DNA of 64,000 nucleotides from Symbiodinium sp. CCMP2592 (Eukaryota; Sar; Dinophyceae; Suessiales; Symbiodiniaceae). The stretch lies in assembly GCA_905221615.1 (NCBI GenBank), contig CAJNDT010002057.1, forward strand, positions 372,001 through 436,000, given 5' to 3'. This document shows, one piece after another, positions 12,101 through 22,602 of the stretch (positions are counted from its first letter, which is position 1; each line of letters begins with the position of its first letter). The notes under the pieces were generated by a model. The model saw only the letters and a list, made by a program, of their open reading frames with translations, searched no databases and was not told the origin of the DNA. The position numbers and the translations under genes were made by a program.

Positions 12101-15092
12101 GTCAAAACCCTCAACCCCGCCACCTAGAATCCCTAAGCCTAAACCCTGAGCCCTAACCCAAACACCTTTCATGGTCTCAGATCTGCTGCTCCCTCTGGGA
12201 TTCTGTGACGCAGCGATTGATTAACAGGTCTAGCAGGCTGGAGGAAGCAGGGTTTGATGTCTTCGTGCTTTGCGTGTGGGTATTTGGGTATGTGAACATG
12301 TCTGCGTTATATAGTTATATATATATATATACACATACACACATTTATACATAGAAACGTACACACGCATATGCAAAACCAGGCAAATAAATAGTTTCGT
12401 AAACATGTATGCATATATATATATATATATACACATACACATGTACAGCGGCGAAAGAAAGATAGACTGCAACCTAGAGATACATGTAGATAGAGAGATT
12501 TGGCTTTCAATGGGACCCTGATGACCTAAACCCGGAAGCCCGAAAGCCCTAAACCCTGAACCCTAAAACCCCAAAACCCTGTTAAAACCCTAAACCCCAA
12601 ACCCTAAACCCTAAACCCTAAACCCTAAATTCCCAAAAACCTGAACCCTCAAACCTCTGGAACAGCGGTAGGATGCAGGCGTTTCCTGGTGTACTGGGGT
12701 TTGGGATGAAACTGCCTGGCTTCATGTCAACCCGGTTTAGGGTTTGGGGCTAAGGGTTTAGGGAGTTCGAAATCCTGAATCCTGCAGCCTAAAGTTGATC
12801 TTTAGGATCCTTCAAGCAGGCTGGATTCTCCGATGCGGACTGGTGTGGGCTGAGACTTGAAGCCTCTGAGGGGGCACAAGGGTTACCAGGGTTGTGAGCT
12901 TGAAGATTTTCAGGTTCAGGGTATGAGGGTCTTGAGGTCTGACATGCCAGATACCTACTACTTTGATTACGAGCTATACCCCAGAATTCATCCGTTTGTG
13001 GGCCCTTTAGGGTTTAGGGGTTTGCAGCCGCGACACGCCAAATACACTTCCATGGATGTCAGCGAAGTCAGGACCAAACATAGCAACATCTGTGCAAGGC
13101 CCTGGTCCTGCCGCTTTTCGATGCAGGGCCGGTGTATGGTTTAAGGTTTACGGTATATTTGGATCTTTGAAGGGTTCTATGAGACTTGCTATAAGGGTTC
13201 TATGATACAGAAACCTTACACTAATGCTCAGAATGGTATACTTCTGGATTGTTGATGATACCAAGGAGCCCAACTTGGAGTAATGTAGGCAACTATTCAA
13301 GACCCTCGGTTAAGTAATTGGTTCGTAGAGGAGTGTGGGGTCGAACTTGGCAGCCAGCACTCAATCAACTAAATATGAGGGCGGATAAGCGGTCAAAGAC
13401 TAAGGGAACAGGGTTTAGGGAGAGTGCCAACAGTGGGTTGACTTGCAACTATGTAACAAGCACATTGCTGCCCTTTTGCTTATAGCAGCAAGATTGCTGC
13501 GCTGTAAGGACCCCATTGGCGTTCATACTATGGCTTTTTGTGGAATCAACCTAGGGCCTCAGACTGACGAAAGTACCTACGTAAGGGCTCGTACACTAGG
13601 AACTATCAGTATGCTTCTAACAGGTATCCCCCATACAGTCACGGACCTCCTCTTGACCCCGGTCTGGTGGCCCCCCCCCAGGGCCGAAAAGCTTCAAAGA
13701 GCATTTGAACCGATCATTCCGGGTTCATATACTGCGGAATGGCACTAGTCACTAGTCAGAATATAGATACAGGTCTATGCGGTGTTCCACCAATCCGATG
13801 CCCGAACAATGCCGTCTGATCGTGCAGCCTTTTTCTCAGCTCCGAAGCGTGAGGCGTGCTTCCGTCTCAAGATTTTCCCAGCTCTCAAGAGTGATGCGGG
13901 CTTGCATCTCAAGAAGGCGGGCCCGCATCACATCCTCCGATGGCCTCAGAACGTTTGAAACATCTCGACAAGAGCCGGTTAGATGCAGTGGCTTGTCATG
14001 TGATGGGACGTAGGACAAAGAAGCCCCAAGCGCTTTGAAGGAGCTGTCGTAGCCCTCCATGTCCGAATAGCGGGCATGGTATGCCCGCTCGGCGAAGGCG
14101 AACACCTCCTTCAGGCACGCCACCTGTTGCTCAGCAGTGGCATCCCCAGGCCACTTCTTTGTTCTTGGTGGTTCTTCATTCCTGAGGCAAGCAAGGTTGG
14201 TTTTCACCTTTCTGGAGCGTCCAAACAACAGACGACGGGCAGCTCCATTCGTCAAAGTCTTGGCGGTTCCGGGTTTAGGGCTTGGGTCTACGGCAAACCT
14301 GATGAATCGTGAGACCTTAGCCCGATGCGCACAAACCGTAAAGCTGATTCGCCCTGTACATCCCCAATCTGGGTCTCATGACTGCTCCACTTCCTCCCAC
14401 AGAACCCTTCGAGAACTCAAAAACCCGTGACAGTAGAGCCGGAACCCACCCTAAAACCCTAAAACCCTAAACCCTAAAACCCTAAATCCTCAACCCCATA
14501 CCCCAACACCCTTTTCCCTAAAACCCTAAACCAAAAATCTTTCCCTAAAACCCTAAACCCTAAATCCCCAAACCCTAAACCCTAAATCCTCAACCCCGAA
14601 TCCTAAAGCCCTGAAACCCTAAACCCCAAACTCTGCGCCGGTCCCACAGGCTCCAGTCGGTCTTGCAGATCATTCTGTCCACAATTGACACCATCCTCAG
14701 CGGGCTTGCAAGGTTTAGGTGTTTATAGGGGTTTGCGTAGTCTAAAGTGTGCAGCTGTGTAAGGTTTAGAAGCTTGTCATGTAAGGTTTAGTAAGCTGCG
14801 TCAGGTTTTGGGGGTCAGGATTTCGGAGCTGCACATGAGAGATTTCGGGATCCAGGTTTGAATGGGTCCACAACTTCCCTCCACCCGAAACCCTAACCCA
14901 ACCCTAAACCGGACATCACTGGGCGAAATTCTCGACCGCCCAACCCAGAAGCATACGCGACTCATCCTAGGCCAATGAGACCGTCAGGAAGATCTGGTCA
15001 GCGGAAGCGAAGTCGCGAGAAATTTGTCGGCCAAGCGGCAGCAGGGAGCTTTCCCGGAGGAGGACGACGCCCAACCCCAGCGCAACGAAGGC
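6089..15092 (-). CDS. Multi-exon microbial-rhodopsin-like gene (reconstructed)
   Basis: Exons read on the minus strand from 15,092 down to 6,089 encode successive hydrophobic segments. A: AFVALGLGVVLL. B: ends EVYLACRG, comparable to YMYMRG in proteorhodopsins. C: ILREPWTVPVLLL. D: ILATNGYILVSWAALF. E: YLLIAGTFVAYG, ending ESWHISG. F: VFGLYGVVYLL. G: contains the lysine in GMGCKMTLSILFA. Type-1 rhodopsins are seven-helix membrane proteins carrying retinal on a helix-G lysine. Splicing 6962 to 6153 places the lysine four residues after the position usually held by Asp, which is Gly here. Phases agree across B-(11.2 kb)-C-D and F-G. The A-B and D-E joins and the true ends are unresolved. The start codon is not identified. 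Confidence 0.58.
6198..6312. repeat. MITE-like palindrome (single family member)
   Basis: Arms TTACTTACCTTTGGTTAGTA..GGGAATGG and CCATTCCCTACCTAGACTAA..AAAGGTAAG are inverted, with a TAGTAGT centre. It lies in the intron upstream of the helix-G exon. Confidence 0.65.
6652..6768. repeat. MITE-like palindrome, family I
   Basis: Arms AGAGGGTCCATATATACTAC and GTAGTGTATATAGACCCTCT. The inner arms contain ATGGAATAAGG / CCTAATTCCAT. A second copy is at 22262. It lies within the intron between helix-F and helix-G exons. Confidence 0.75.
6962..7049 (-). CDS. Rhodopsin-like exon, helices F-G
   Basis: 88 nt, starting in phase 0 after GTCCAG and ending in phase 1 at ATGG with a GC donor. It encodes VFGLYGVVYLLAAAG, then AMDFSTEMLCYTLM. 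The YGVVYLL...G segment resembles helix F (YPVVW..) and STEMLCYTLM the start of helix G. Third positions are nearly all G or C. Confidence 0.6.
7295..7370 (-). CDS. Rhodopsin-like exon, start of helix F
   Basis: Reads RKEAPEEAPCRRARISAVLL then LIG and ends at GGG before GTCGCT (phase 0), matching the phase of the next exon. A basic loop followed by a hydrophobic run fits the cytoplasmic E-F loop and helix F. The 5' boundary is uncertain. Confidence 0.5.
7376..7990. other. Intronic DNA with telomere-like motifs
   Basis: TTTAGGG-type motifs (7380-7470) and part of a GGCC..ATTAGAATAGGG element just before it (about 7183-7275). A possible short minus-strand island near 7907-7950 reads ARSLRTFFCVMSSV. 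Confidence 0.35.
7995..8116. repeat. MITE-like palindrome, family A
   Basis: Arms TACTTAAAGGGTCATGGGAC and CCCATGATCCTCCAAGTA, with an inner TTATAGCCCC and AATTAGGG. Intronic relative to the rhodopsin-like gene. Confidence 0.8.
8165..8243 (+). CDS. Candidate plus-strand exon, unknown
   Basis: After GATGCAG the frame reads AAHGFLCKHFPATGPASLKF and ends AARRESC-stop. Third positions are G/C rich. It is opposite in strand to the surrounding gene. It could be antisense chance coding or a nested gene. Confidence 0.3.
8338..8366 (+). repeat. Short TTTAGGG tract
   Basis: About four TTTAGGG units in tandem inside intronic DNA. Interstitial telomere-type repeat. Confidence 0.8.
8714..8960 (-). CDS. 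Candidate minus-strand exon, unknown
   Basis: An open frame of about 80 codons reads EAELSPGTTLITTTPMAFAV and continues through a proline-rich stretch (RAPPQPPPPR) to a stop at 8714. Whether it is part of the rhodopsin-like gene (for example a loop or alternative exon) or spurious cannot be decided here. Confidence 0.35.
9285..9385 (-). CDS. Rhodopsin-like exon, helix E
   Basis: The frame reads PARNSHLRYLLIAGTFVAYG then WASESWHISG. E-x-W-x-x-x-G at the end of a hydrophobic helix parallels the E-L-W-A-G-E-G that ends helix E in proteorhodopsins. Third positions are G/C rich. Exact splice sites are not resolved because the only AG found is in a different phase from the preceding exon, so one small exon may be missing between. 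Confidence 0.5.
9891..9943 (-). CDS. Rhodopsin-like exon, helix D
   Basis: 53 nt, entered in phase 1 after CCAG and ended at TTT before GTAGAG. It encodes PILATNGYILVSWAALF, a hydrophobic helix comparable to helix D (ADGIMIGTG). The phase agrees with the preceding exon, which ends in one base before a GC donor. Confidence 0.55.
10142..10218 (-). CDS. Rhodopsin-like exon, helix C
   Basis: 77 nt between TTGCAG and a GC donor (CTAG|GCCTCC). It encodes KPDLRSDKLPLHILREPW and TVPVLLL. R-x-x-W-TVP resembles the R-x-x-D-W-x-x-TVP of helix C, but the spacing is three residues shorter, so the proton-acceptor position cannot be aligned with confidence. Confidence 0.5.
10236..10344. repeat. MITE-like palindrome, family D
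   Basis: Arms AAAGGGTCCATGTAG and CACATGGACCCTTGAC, with ACTTTGGCC / ACTTTGGTGCC inside. It lies 18 bp upstream (minus sense) of the helix-C exon, so the element ends almost at the acceptor. Confidence 0.75.
10520..10795. repeat. TG/TA microsatellites
   Basis: Runs of GTGTGT, ATGTATGC and ATATAT, with their complements, make several spurious open frames on both strands. Non-coding. Confidence 0.85.
10930..11085 (+). repeat. Degenerate TTTAGGG array
   Basis: About 150 bp of TTTAGGGATTTATGGTTTAGGG-type variants. Interstitial and intronic. Confidence 0.8.
11172..11265 (-). CDS. Rhodopsin-like gene exon, B-C region
   Basis: 94 nt, entered in phase 1 after CTCAG, ended in phase 2 before GTAGTT. 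It encodes YASWLVDVPLMPLSQQ, then HQTWPEVVDMRNIL. The phases fit both the upstream helix-B exon and the downstream helix-C exon. It is mostly hydrophilic after the first dozen residues, so it most likely covers the end of helix B and the B-C loop. Confidence 0.5.
11270..13028. other. Intronic DNA
   Basis: Microsatellite TATATA/ACACAC stretches (12310-12440), CCCTAAA-rich DNA (12530-12640) and unique sequence. No exon could be supported here. Confidence 0.45.
13029..13107 (-). CDS. Rhodopsin-like exon, helix B
   Basis: 79 nt between CGGCAG and a GC donor (CGCG|GCTGCA). It encodes DQGLAQMLLCLVLTSL then TSMEVYLACR. The hydrophobic run ending Y-L-A-C-R-G matches Y-M-Y-M-R-G near the end of helix B in proteorhodopsins. 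Strong G/C third-position bias. Confidence 0.55.
13836..14385 (-). CDS. Long open minus-strand exon candidate, unknown
   Basis: About 180 codons stay open, with no initiator at the 5' edge, which suggests an internal exon. Landmarks: ISFTVCAHRAKVSRF, ATAEQQVACLKEVFAFAERA and MRARLLEMQARITL. It is helical and charged with no recognised motif. It lies between the helix-A and helix-B exons on the same strand, yet rhodopsins have a short A-B loop. It may therefore be a different gene or an unusual insertion. Confidence 0.4.
14440..14640 (-). repeat. Degenerate CCCTAAA array
   Basis: Dense ACCCTAAACCCT variants over about 200 bp, the reverse orientation of the tract at 10.9 kb. Interstitial. Confidence 0.8.
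14982..15092 (-). CDS. Rhodopsin-like gene exon, helix A candidate
   Basis: 111 nt, 37 codons, phase 0 to 0, after CTTAG and before GTCTCA. It encodes AFVALGLGVVLLRESSLLPL followed by a polar stretch. One hydrophobic helix followed by basic and acidic residues fits helix A. Membership in the same gene rests on strand and order only. Confidence 0.45.
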
Positions 15093-15749
15093 CTAAGGGG
15101 TTGCATGTTCAATCCAGTGAAGCTGGCGTGGGGCATTTGGATTCAGGGTTTAAGATTGGGGTTTAGGCTGCGGAGTGTTCTCTTTTAGGGTTTAGGGTTA
15201 CGGTTTGGATCTGGGTTGAGGCTATGCTATAGCGATCCTACTCCCACAGAAGTCCACCATAGAACTGGAGCAGCCGAAGTACCTTAACTACCGATGTTTC
15301 TCTGTCATCTGTTTTGTCAGAGGTACTATACTCGCCTTGCCAATTGGACTAGAGCTTTTGTGGTGTGTGCTAAGCTCATAAGCTCCGAAGGAACTTGCAG
15401 GGAACATTCTGTTGCTTGATTTAGACATCCAGTTCGAAGTGAGGTGATGCTACTGCTACAAGTAGTTACTATAGAACAAATACAGACCTACTTGCAGCCA
15501 GTCCTGCAAGTGTGGTAGGGTGCTCTTAGGCTCTGACTTGAGGATTGTAGGGAGTTGGGAACTAGTTGCGTCTGAAGCGTGGGGTATCGGGTTCGAGTTT
15601 AGCACGGGCTTGAGGTTTTGAAGATTGGGCAGCTAAGAGCCTCGCTCCGGGTTTTTTGGGGTTTCATCCAGCCGAGCTGCATGTGCGCGCTGGTGGTAGG
15701 CTGCTGGAACTGCCTGCAGGAGTAAGGCTAGCAGCGGGCCCCCCAAACC

Positions 15750-15996
15750 GGAAACCCTAACCCCTGACCTGCCTGAAAACTTGGAGTGCCAAACCTTCAG
15801 AGCCTCATGGCTCTCTACAGCGGCTCGCACATTCCGATTCACGAGAAATAACAGGACCAACCATCGGTCTTCATTCGCCAAATCAACGGTCAGGCCATCA
15901 TCGTCGAAACATAGGGAAGGGATATGGCTTACTCCTCTAGGTGAAATGCTGAACAATGAACCTCCGAAAGGCAAGTCGTATGAAGCTGCTTGCAGC
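15750..15996 (-). CDS. Candidate internal exon, unknown
   Basis: The minus-strand frame is open from 16,016 and reads GVSHIPSLCFDDDGLTVDLA, EDRWLVLLFLVNRNV and ESHEALKVWHSKFSG, near a possible GC donor (TCAG|GCAGGT). Coding-like composition, no recognised domain. Could be a further 5' exon of the gene below or a separate one. Confidence 0.35.
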
Positions 15997-17274
15997 CTGC
16001 CTGTGCGCAAAGGGTGTCAGAGCCGCACGGAACTGCATACCATGCATATGCCACCACTGTGACCACCACCTGGGCAAACTCTAATTGCAGCGCAAGCACT
16101 GACCCTCTACCCTAAACCTTACACCCCAGACCTAATATCCCTATAGAACCCCCCAATGTTCAGGTTGCCATGACCCATCAACCGCAAGGAGCTTCCCGTC
16201 TTTAGGGTTTAAGGTGACGCAAATTCCCGAAGTTTAGACCCTTTGATCAGTCTCACAGCTTTCCGCAACACACAATGCCCTGTCTCAAAAGCATTGCTGA
16301 AAGGGCTATATACTATGTTCGGATCTTTCTATGGGTTGGCATAAGGACTGTCTTTGTACTAAGTTACGAAGGACAACTATGGGGGTTCCTTCGGGCCCCT
16401 TGAAGTTTTATTCACAGAGTTAGCTCTATTGTCCCCAAATCTATGGGTCAAAGCAGATCGACATCCACTGTTATTTTCTGCTATAGGTCCCGCACTCAGA
16501 AAGGTCTCCATGGCTAATCAGGTCATCTACGTGGCCTTTGGATTCGGGTCGGTACTGGAACAGGGACGGGGTACTGCTTATGACGGCAATCCCAAACCGG
16601 AAACGGTCTCCCAGATAATGGCATCCTTGTCATAAGAACCTTCTACACTCAAACACCCCCAAACCCTAGTACGATAGACCCCTCGACTCGTAGGAACAAA
16701 CAAGCTATCATTTATCATGAGAACCAGCCCCATTTCTGCCCTCCGAGTCACTGCCGCCAGGAGCCCGACCAGCGGGCCGTGCTGGGCCATTGGAGGAATC
16801 CTCAGTCTCGTCGGGATTTTTATTTGCCCCAAAGAAGTTTTCACTTTGTGTTTTATAGTGGGTAATATTATCCCCCAAAAGTGTAAAGTGTATCCACTCA
16901 ACTACTAAGCTCAGGATTGCAGTGCAAGGTTATGTGGGATCTTACAGAGGGCTTCAGTCAGGGATAAGCCATGTAGGGATACTGTGAAATAAACTGCTGC
17001 CTGGGTGTCGATTCGGTGTCGATTTCGACAGCCCCCCAAATTATTAAAACATACGGCTCTACATCAACACAAGGGAAGAAAATAACAAGTTATCCCAAAT
17101 GGATACCTAGATACATATTGATGATACTGAGGGTGATCACTGTCAGAAGCTCCCATGTCAGGGTGCATTTCACGGCAATATAAAACTGGAAATTACCCAG
17201 CTGAGATAGTACAAACGAAGAACGTTTCCATCAAACAACAACTAGGCGCTACATGTTATATGTTTTATGAGGAG

Positions 17275-17736
17275 CGTGTGTCCAGACGTATGCATGCATG
17301 CATGTATGCATGCATGCAAGAATCACGTATCCATTCGTGCATGCATGCATTCTGCATGCATGCCTGTCTGTGTGTCTGTCGGTTTGCCAGCTTGTCAGTC
17401 TGTTTGTCTGCAATAGGTATGTAAGCATGCATGTATGTATGTATGTATGACTGTATGCATGACTGTATGTATTTATGTATGTTATACGGCCTTATATTCC
17501 GGACCGCGCCCCACTCTCTCAAAAACAAAAACGACCTTTTGAAACTAAATCCCTGCACTCCCTAATCGCTAGACCCATGTACTGGTTTGAAGGAATTACC
17601 TGGAGGGGTACCATATGTATCTATATATATATATATGTATGTATATATATATATATATATATACAAATATATATGCATATACTTATATACATAAGTATGA
17701 GTCTATACGATATCCATACATACATATGTGTATATC

Positions 17737-17776
<40 letters not shown>

Positions 17777-18059
17777 CATGTACATGTACATGTACATATA
17801 CATAGACATAGACATAGACATAGACATGGACATAGACATGTACATATACATATACCTATACATCTACATATACATATACATCTACATATACATATACATA
17901 ATACGTTCTAGAACGTGTATAAGATATTTTGAGGAGATAGAGCCCGGCGGTAGAATAAGCACCGCCTAGGTGCAAAAAACCAGCACTACGCTGCGGAAGG
18001 TGCACTTCGTCACAAACACACACACACACATTATACATCACAACATATATACAGAGAGA

Positions 18060-18093
<34 letters not shown>

Positions 18094-19342
18094 CAGATAT
18101 ATATATATATATATATACATATATAGCGCGGCCTGTAAGAGTGCGCTTGCTCAGAACAACGACCAGGCTTGCTTCCTATCCCTCTCACTCTCTCTTTGCT
18201 TTGCTTTGCTCCGGGGTGTGGGCCACAGGCAATCCCTGTGGCCCGCTCGTTATAGCAACCCCATCCCTGATTTTCAAAGGATGGGCTCGGCTGTATAAAG
18301 ACGGGTGTTCCAGTGCTCTGTTCCCCCGTGTGGGGAGTGTGTTGCTGGCACCGGTACAATAACAGAAGTTTGTAAAAGACTGCGTGTGCTCGAGGGGATA
18401 AACATGATCCGGGGTTTCCCGGTTTGCAGAAGTGTACGTTCAGGTACTGGTCCAAAACTCGCAGCCTTGCGTGCCCTGTCTTGCTTGCACAGCGGTGGGG
18501 CTGCAGCGGTTTTCCTCTCCTTTGGGGTTGTTCCCCTCTGGGACTGTGTGTCCCCCTCGTAGTTCGTGGATCTCCTTCTCGGTGTCCCTGCCACTATCAC
18601 GTTCATTCCGATTCCCGTGTTGGTGTCCCCCGTTCAGTCTCGGCGTTCTCCGTTTACCTGCCCTTGTCGCCTTCTTGGAAGTGGTGGACGGTCAGCGTCT
18701 GCATGTGCACGTAAATCAGCGGGTCTCCGACCTCCTCCTGGTACAGCGGGATCACTATGGGTTCCTCTTTGAGATGGCATGCTGCCTCCTCCTACCGCTG
18801 GGCCACCCTCCCGCGGCGCCACCAGGTTCCCTCCGGTTGACAGCCGGGTTCCCACAAGAGTGAATGACTTGAGCCAAAATGGCTATCTCACTCTCTCTCT
18901 CTCTCTCTCTCTTTCTCTTTCCTTCTCTCCCACCCTGTACACATTTGCATGTATGTGAGTATGTACGTGTGCATGTAGGTGTGCATACAAAGAATGCGTG
19001 TAAATATATATATATATATATATATATGTATACACATATATTTTGGCCTATGCTAACGTATTGAAGCATGTAATTAACTAACTTTAAGTCGTAAGTAGTC
19101 TTTGTAGAATGAGCCCAACTTGGAACGCAGCAACCGGTCACTTCAGATTTCGGGCTTGACCGCACTAGGGCATGGACAGATGGATAGCAAGCTGGCTGGC
19201 GAGAGACAGAGAGAGAGAGAGAGACGCAGGGAGAGCGAGACAGAGAGAGACAGAAAGAGGAAGAGCAAGAAGATAAAGCGAATGATAAAGAGAAAGACAA
19301 AGACAAAGCTGAAGAGGGAGAGAAACAGCAAGAGGAAGAGAA

Positions 19343-19373
<31 letters not shown>

Positions 19374-19450
19374 CAGAGAGAGCGAGACAAGAGCAAGGGC
19401 TCGAGAGAGAGGGAGGGAGGGAGGGCCGGAGGGAGGGCCGGAGGGAGAGA
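17275..19450. repeat. Microsatellite and low-complexity region
   Basis: In order: ATGC/TGTA repeats (17280-17470), ATATAT and ACATAT arrays (17620-17905), CA, GA and TA runs (18015-18125), CT run (18890-18915), TA run (19003-19030) and a GA-rich tract (19195-19445). These create long spurious frames such as MYIYIYIY and RERERE. The only non-repetitive island is 18.15-18.8 kb. Confidence 0.85.
18658..18791 (-). CDS. Candidate exon in microsatellite region, unknown
   Basis: After GGTAG the minus strand reads EEAACHLKEEPIVIPLYQEE, then VGDPLIYVHMQTLTVHHF, ending before a GTAAAC donor. Third positions are strongly G/C. No family recognised. Flanking exons were not resolved, though the frame LDQYLNVHFCKPGN near 18.45 kb could follow. 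Confidence 0.42.
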
Positions 19451-20499
19451 CGGAAAAACCTAGACCCGCAAAAGATCCAAGAAATAGGATCCCAAATAAG
19501 CTAGTTACCATTATTGAAGACAGGCTTTTCTTGGCGGACTCTGTGCCGATGGTCTGAGTACAGTAGACTAATTAGCCAGATAGAAAGAGAAGATACATCG
19601 ATTTACAGACCCGGGCCAGTTCCCGAATCTGCACACCTTTCTACAAAGTGTATGCCCGCAACCACCACGTCCGCATGACACCTACAAGCCGCAACACCGC
19701 GTAAACCAGCTGGGGGAAGCATACTGGAGCAAACGAACCAGATACACAATTTGCACAAATCTGACAACGACACGAATCAACCTCAAAACGAGTTGCAGCC
19801 CGAAGCTCTAGTCTATGTAATTCGAGGAGGAAAGGCTGCAAAGGCACGGCCAATGCGTTCCTCCGTTCCCCTTCCCCAGAGTTCGAAACGCTGCCACGGA
19901 AAGCAAGGACCGCACGGGATCTGTTTCAGCTGGGATCAGAGCCTTGGATGTTAATGCGGATATCAGTATTAAGCGTCGGACGTCTTCAGTACAGAGATAG
20001 AAGCTGTTCTGGTGCGAGCTTCAGACATGAGAGTTCCAGGGTTGTAGCTTCAGGCCTGCGATCCCTTCAGGGTCCATGTGAATGTATCTACAATAGACGT
20101 TGCACAGGCCCCGAACTTGCTATGCAACAACTCTTTCAAGGACAAGGTACTTACAATAAAGACAGGCGCATTATAAAGCCGATAGTAAAGACCGTGCAAC
20201 CCTGATCAAATACCGCATAACACCCTAAAGCCGTTAGTTATAGGAACCCCGAGAGTGCAGGTACCCTTCCGGACTAAGAAAAGAAGGTACTTGCGGCTGA
20301 CGAACAGTTCATGCGGTCGTCATGAGCAAGAACATCAACATGGCCATGGTTAATACTGGGGTCAGCGAGAAAAAGTCAGAAAATGGGCGTCGCTACCATG
20401 AGGAGATATGCATCCTCCTCCTCATCATCATCAGCATTTTTCCAATCATGATAATCATCATCATAATAGACAAAAACATTATGATGGTTTGATCGTTTT

Positions 20500-20830
20500 C
20501 TTATCGTCTTCGCCCTGGTGGTCACGGTCATCGTCGTCGCCGTCCCCAATGCCGTTGCTAATAAAGGGGCGGTAATAATTAGAATAGGGTTCCTTAACGG
20601 GTCCTATATAAGGGCTACTATAAGCGATACTATAAATAAGGGTAGTTACTATAGTATAGGGCCTTAACGACTAGAATCGGGTTTGGGAGCCCCTTGTAAT
20701 ATAATATTACAATTGTACTTATAATAAGGAGACCTCCAATTTTTCCGAATTGTGGCCCGCAGGTTATCGTGCTCGTCGTCGTCCTTCTTGTCGCCATCCT
20801 CATCGTCATTCTCGTAGTCGTCGTCGGACG
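20500..20830 (+). other. (GTC)n-rich hydrophobic-coding stretch with palindrome
   Basis: Two plus-strand stretches (about 20498-20570 reading RFLIVFALVVTVIVVAV, and 20762-20824 reading VIVLVVVLLVAILIV) flank palindromic DNA at about 20575-20745. They could be exons of a membrane segment, but both are GTC-repeat rich, so a microsatellite origin is equally likely. Confidence 0.25.
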
Positions 20831-21166
20831 GTATTCGCCCCTAGATCATATTCGTTCGTCTTGTCTTGCTTGTTTCCACATCGTCGCAACCGTGATGGCA
20901 TCAAAACAGTCATGCTGAGAGCAGTAGAAGCCACACCTATATAGTCTCCATTGCAGTTCGTTTTTTGGGTTACCTTATAGGATCCTCAGTATAAATATTG
21001 CTTAGTATAGAAGAAGCCGTAGAGTTCGGGCCAAAGGATCCCTGCACGCCGTTTCTCTGCGCGAGCCGCAAATTGCTCCGCTCTCCCACTAAGTGGGCAT
21101 GCGGTCGATGTCCCGGGGGAAGCGCTTCCGCCCGAGTTTCTGTGGGTTTTGAGAGTGTCCTCCTTC

Positions 21167-21290
21167 TACTTGGAGGAACATGGGAGTTAGTAAGTAAGGC
21201 TATAAGTACCTTAACTGGGCTTATAAGTAATCTTAAGTATAGTTGCCTTAAGTGTAACCCGAGTTACTAAGTCCCATGTCCCTTTAAGTA
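21167..21290. repeat. MITE-like palindrome, family A
   Basis: Arms TACTTGGAGGAACATGGGAG and CCCATGTCCCTTTAAGTA around a TTATAAGT-rich centre. Confidence 0.8.
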
Positions 21291-21631
21291 GAGTCGGATA
21301 CGCATTAGAGTTCATTAGAGCAGCCCTTCGTCAAGCTCTACAAACCTTAGGAACAGGCCAGAAGAGTTACTGAAAGCAAAGCACCACAAAAGCCTACGGC
21401 GGACGGATAAGCTCGTCTGATGTCCGCCACCGTGCTTCTGGCTAACAAACTCCACAAAATTGTAATCGAAGGTGCTTCGTTCGAGCCTCAGGTGCTTAAG
21501 ATAGGTGCTGTGGCTCACATGTCGGCAGGAGAAAGCGTGCGAAGGCCTGGTGCCTGTCTTTGAAGGTGTTGAGGGTGTAGGGATCTCTCCACAAAACCCT
21601 AACCCCTTCCTAAACAATCTGCCTTTGCCAG

Positions 21632-21895
21632 GGGCCCCAGTGCAGCCACGCCGTTTTCAGCTGGCTGTCGCTGGATGTCCAGCCCCATATATACACAGGA
21701 AGGAGCCGCCAGCGCGACTTGCTTAATTGCTATCTGGAGTTGTGTAGCTTCTCACAGTGTGGACAAAGCGAAAATCAAAGCGATCCTGCTGGAAAAGTGA
21801 TTCCGAACACTTCACCATGGGGCCTGTTCGAAATGTTGGCTTTTCAACCTGAGTGGAAATCAAACACTGCCTGGTTAAAAAACCGTCGACGTTGA
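21632..21895 (+). CDS. Probable terminal exon, unknown protein
   Basis: 88 codons open from CCAG to TGA at 21893-21895. Landmarks: CSHAVFSWLSLDVQPHIYTG, RQRDLLNCYLELCSF and WGLFEMLAFQPEWKSNTAWL, ending KNRRR. No initiator lies at the 5' edge, so it is likely the last exon of a plus-strand gene. Not recognised. The frame is rich in Trp and Cys with natural amino-acid mixing, unlike the shadows around it. Confidence 0.5.
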   Translation, partial: GPQCSHAVFSWLSLDVQPHIYTGRSRQRDLLNCYLELCSFSQCGQSENQSDPAGKVIPNTSPWGLFEMLAFQPEWKSNTAWLKNRRR

Positions 21896-22261
21896 TGTCA
21901 GTCATGATATCTCATTAGGCGTACGTCCATCTGGGCACAGGCTATCCGACACCAAACGACACGCCTCCTTGCAAGATCTTCGGATAAACAAACACACTGT
22001 ACATGAGGCCAAGAACTCAAACACGCCAGACACCAGACCCAAACCAGCAAAAACGAACCTCAAACCAAAGGAACACTGTGTTATCGCCCCCCCCCCCACC
22101 CGGTCCCTGATCCCTACTTAGAACTATCATTTCGCATTTTTGGTAGATTCTTACTATGAACCCAAATCCCCAGATACAGAGTTCATCCGGACCCTGCCAA
22201 AGAGCTGGGGTTTGGCAGCTCAAGGTAAACATCAAACGTCTGACCCTTTTTATTCTTCCAA

Positions 22262-22355
22262 GATCGAAGAGGGTCCACATATACTACGATTACTACGATA
22301 ATGGTATTATAGGTCTCCAGAAGCGTTTTGGCACCTAATTCCACAACGGTACGTA
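22262..22355. repeat. MITE-like palindrome, family I
   Basis: Arms GAGGGTCCACATATACTACG and CACCTAATTCC..CGTAGTAG. Second copy of the element at 6652. It abuts a GTAT microsatellite (22370-22470). Confidence 0.65.
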
Positions 22356-22566
22356 GTAGATAGATATGTGTGTGTGTTCATGTACATGTATGTATGTATG
22401 TATGTATGTATGTATGTATGTATATATGTATACTATGTATATATATATATATACATATATATTGTATACCCTCTGTGCATTAGACACGCGAAGGCACTGG
22501 TACACGTAGAACTCCGAGTCCCTATACCTCCTCCACTCGCCAAGCCCTACGTACTCGCACCACCGC

Positions 22567-22602
<36 letters not shown>

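Noticed and set aside
17475..17969. 164-codon YIYIYM frame and its antisense
   Set aside because: Pure TA/ACAT microsatellite.
18755..19557. Long Ser/Leu-rich and RERE-rich frames
   Set aside because: They translate the CT/GA low-complexity tract and have no other coding features.
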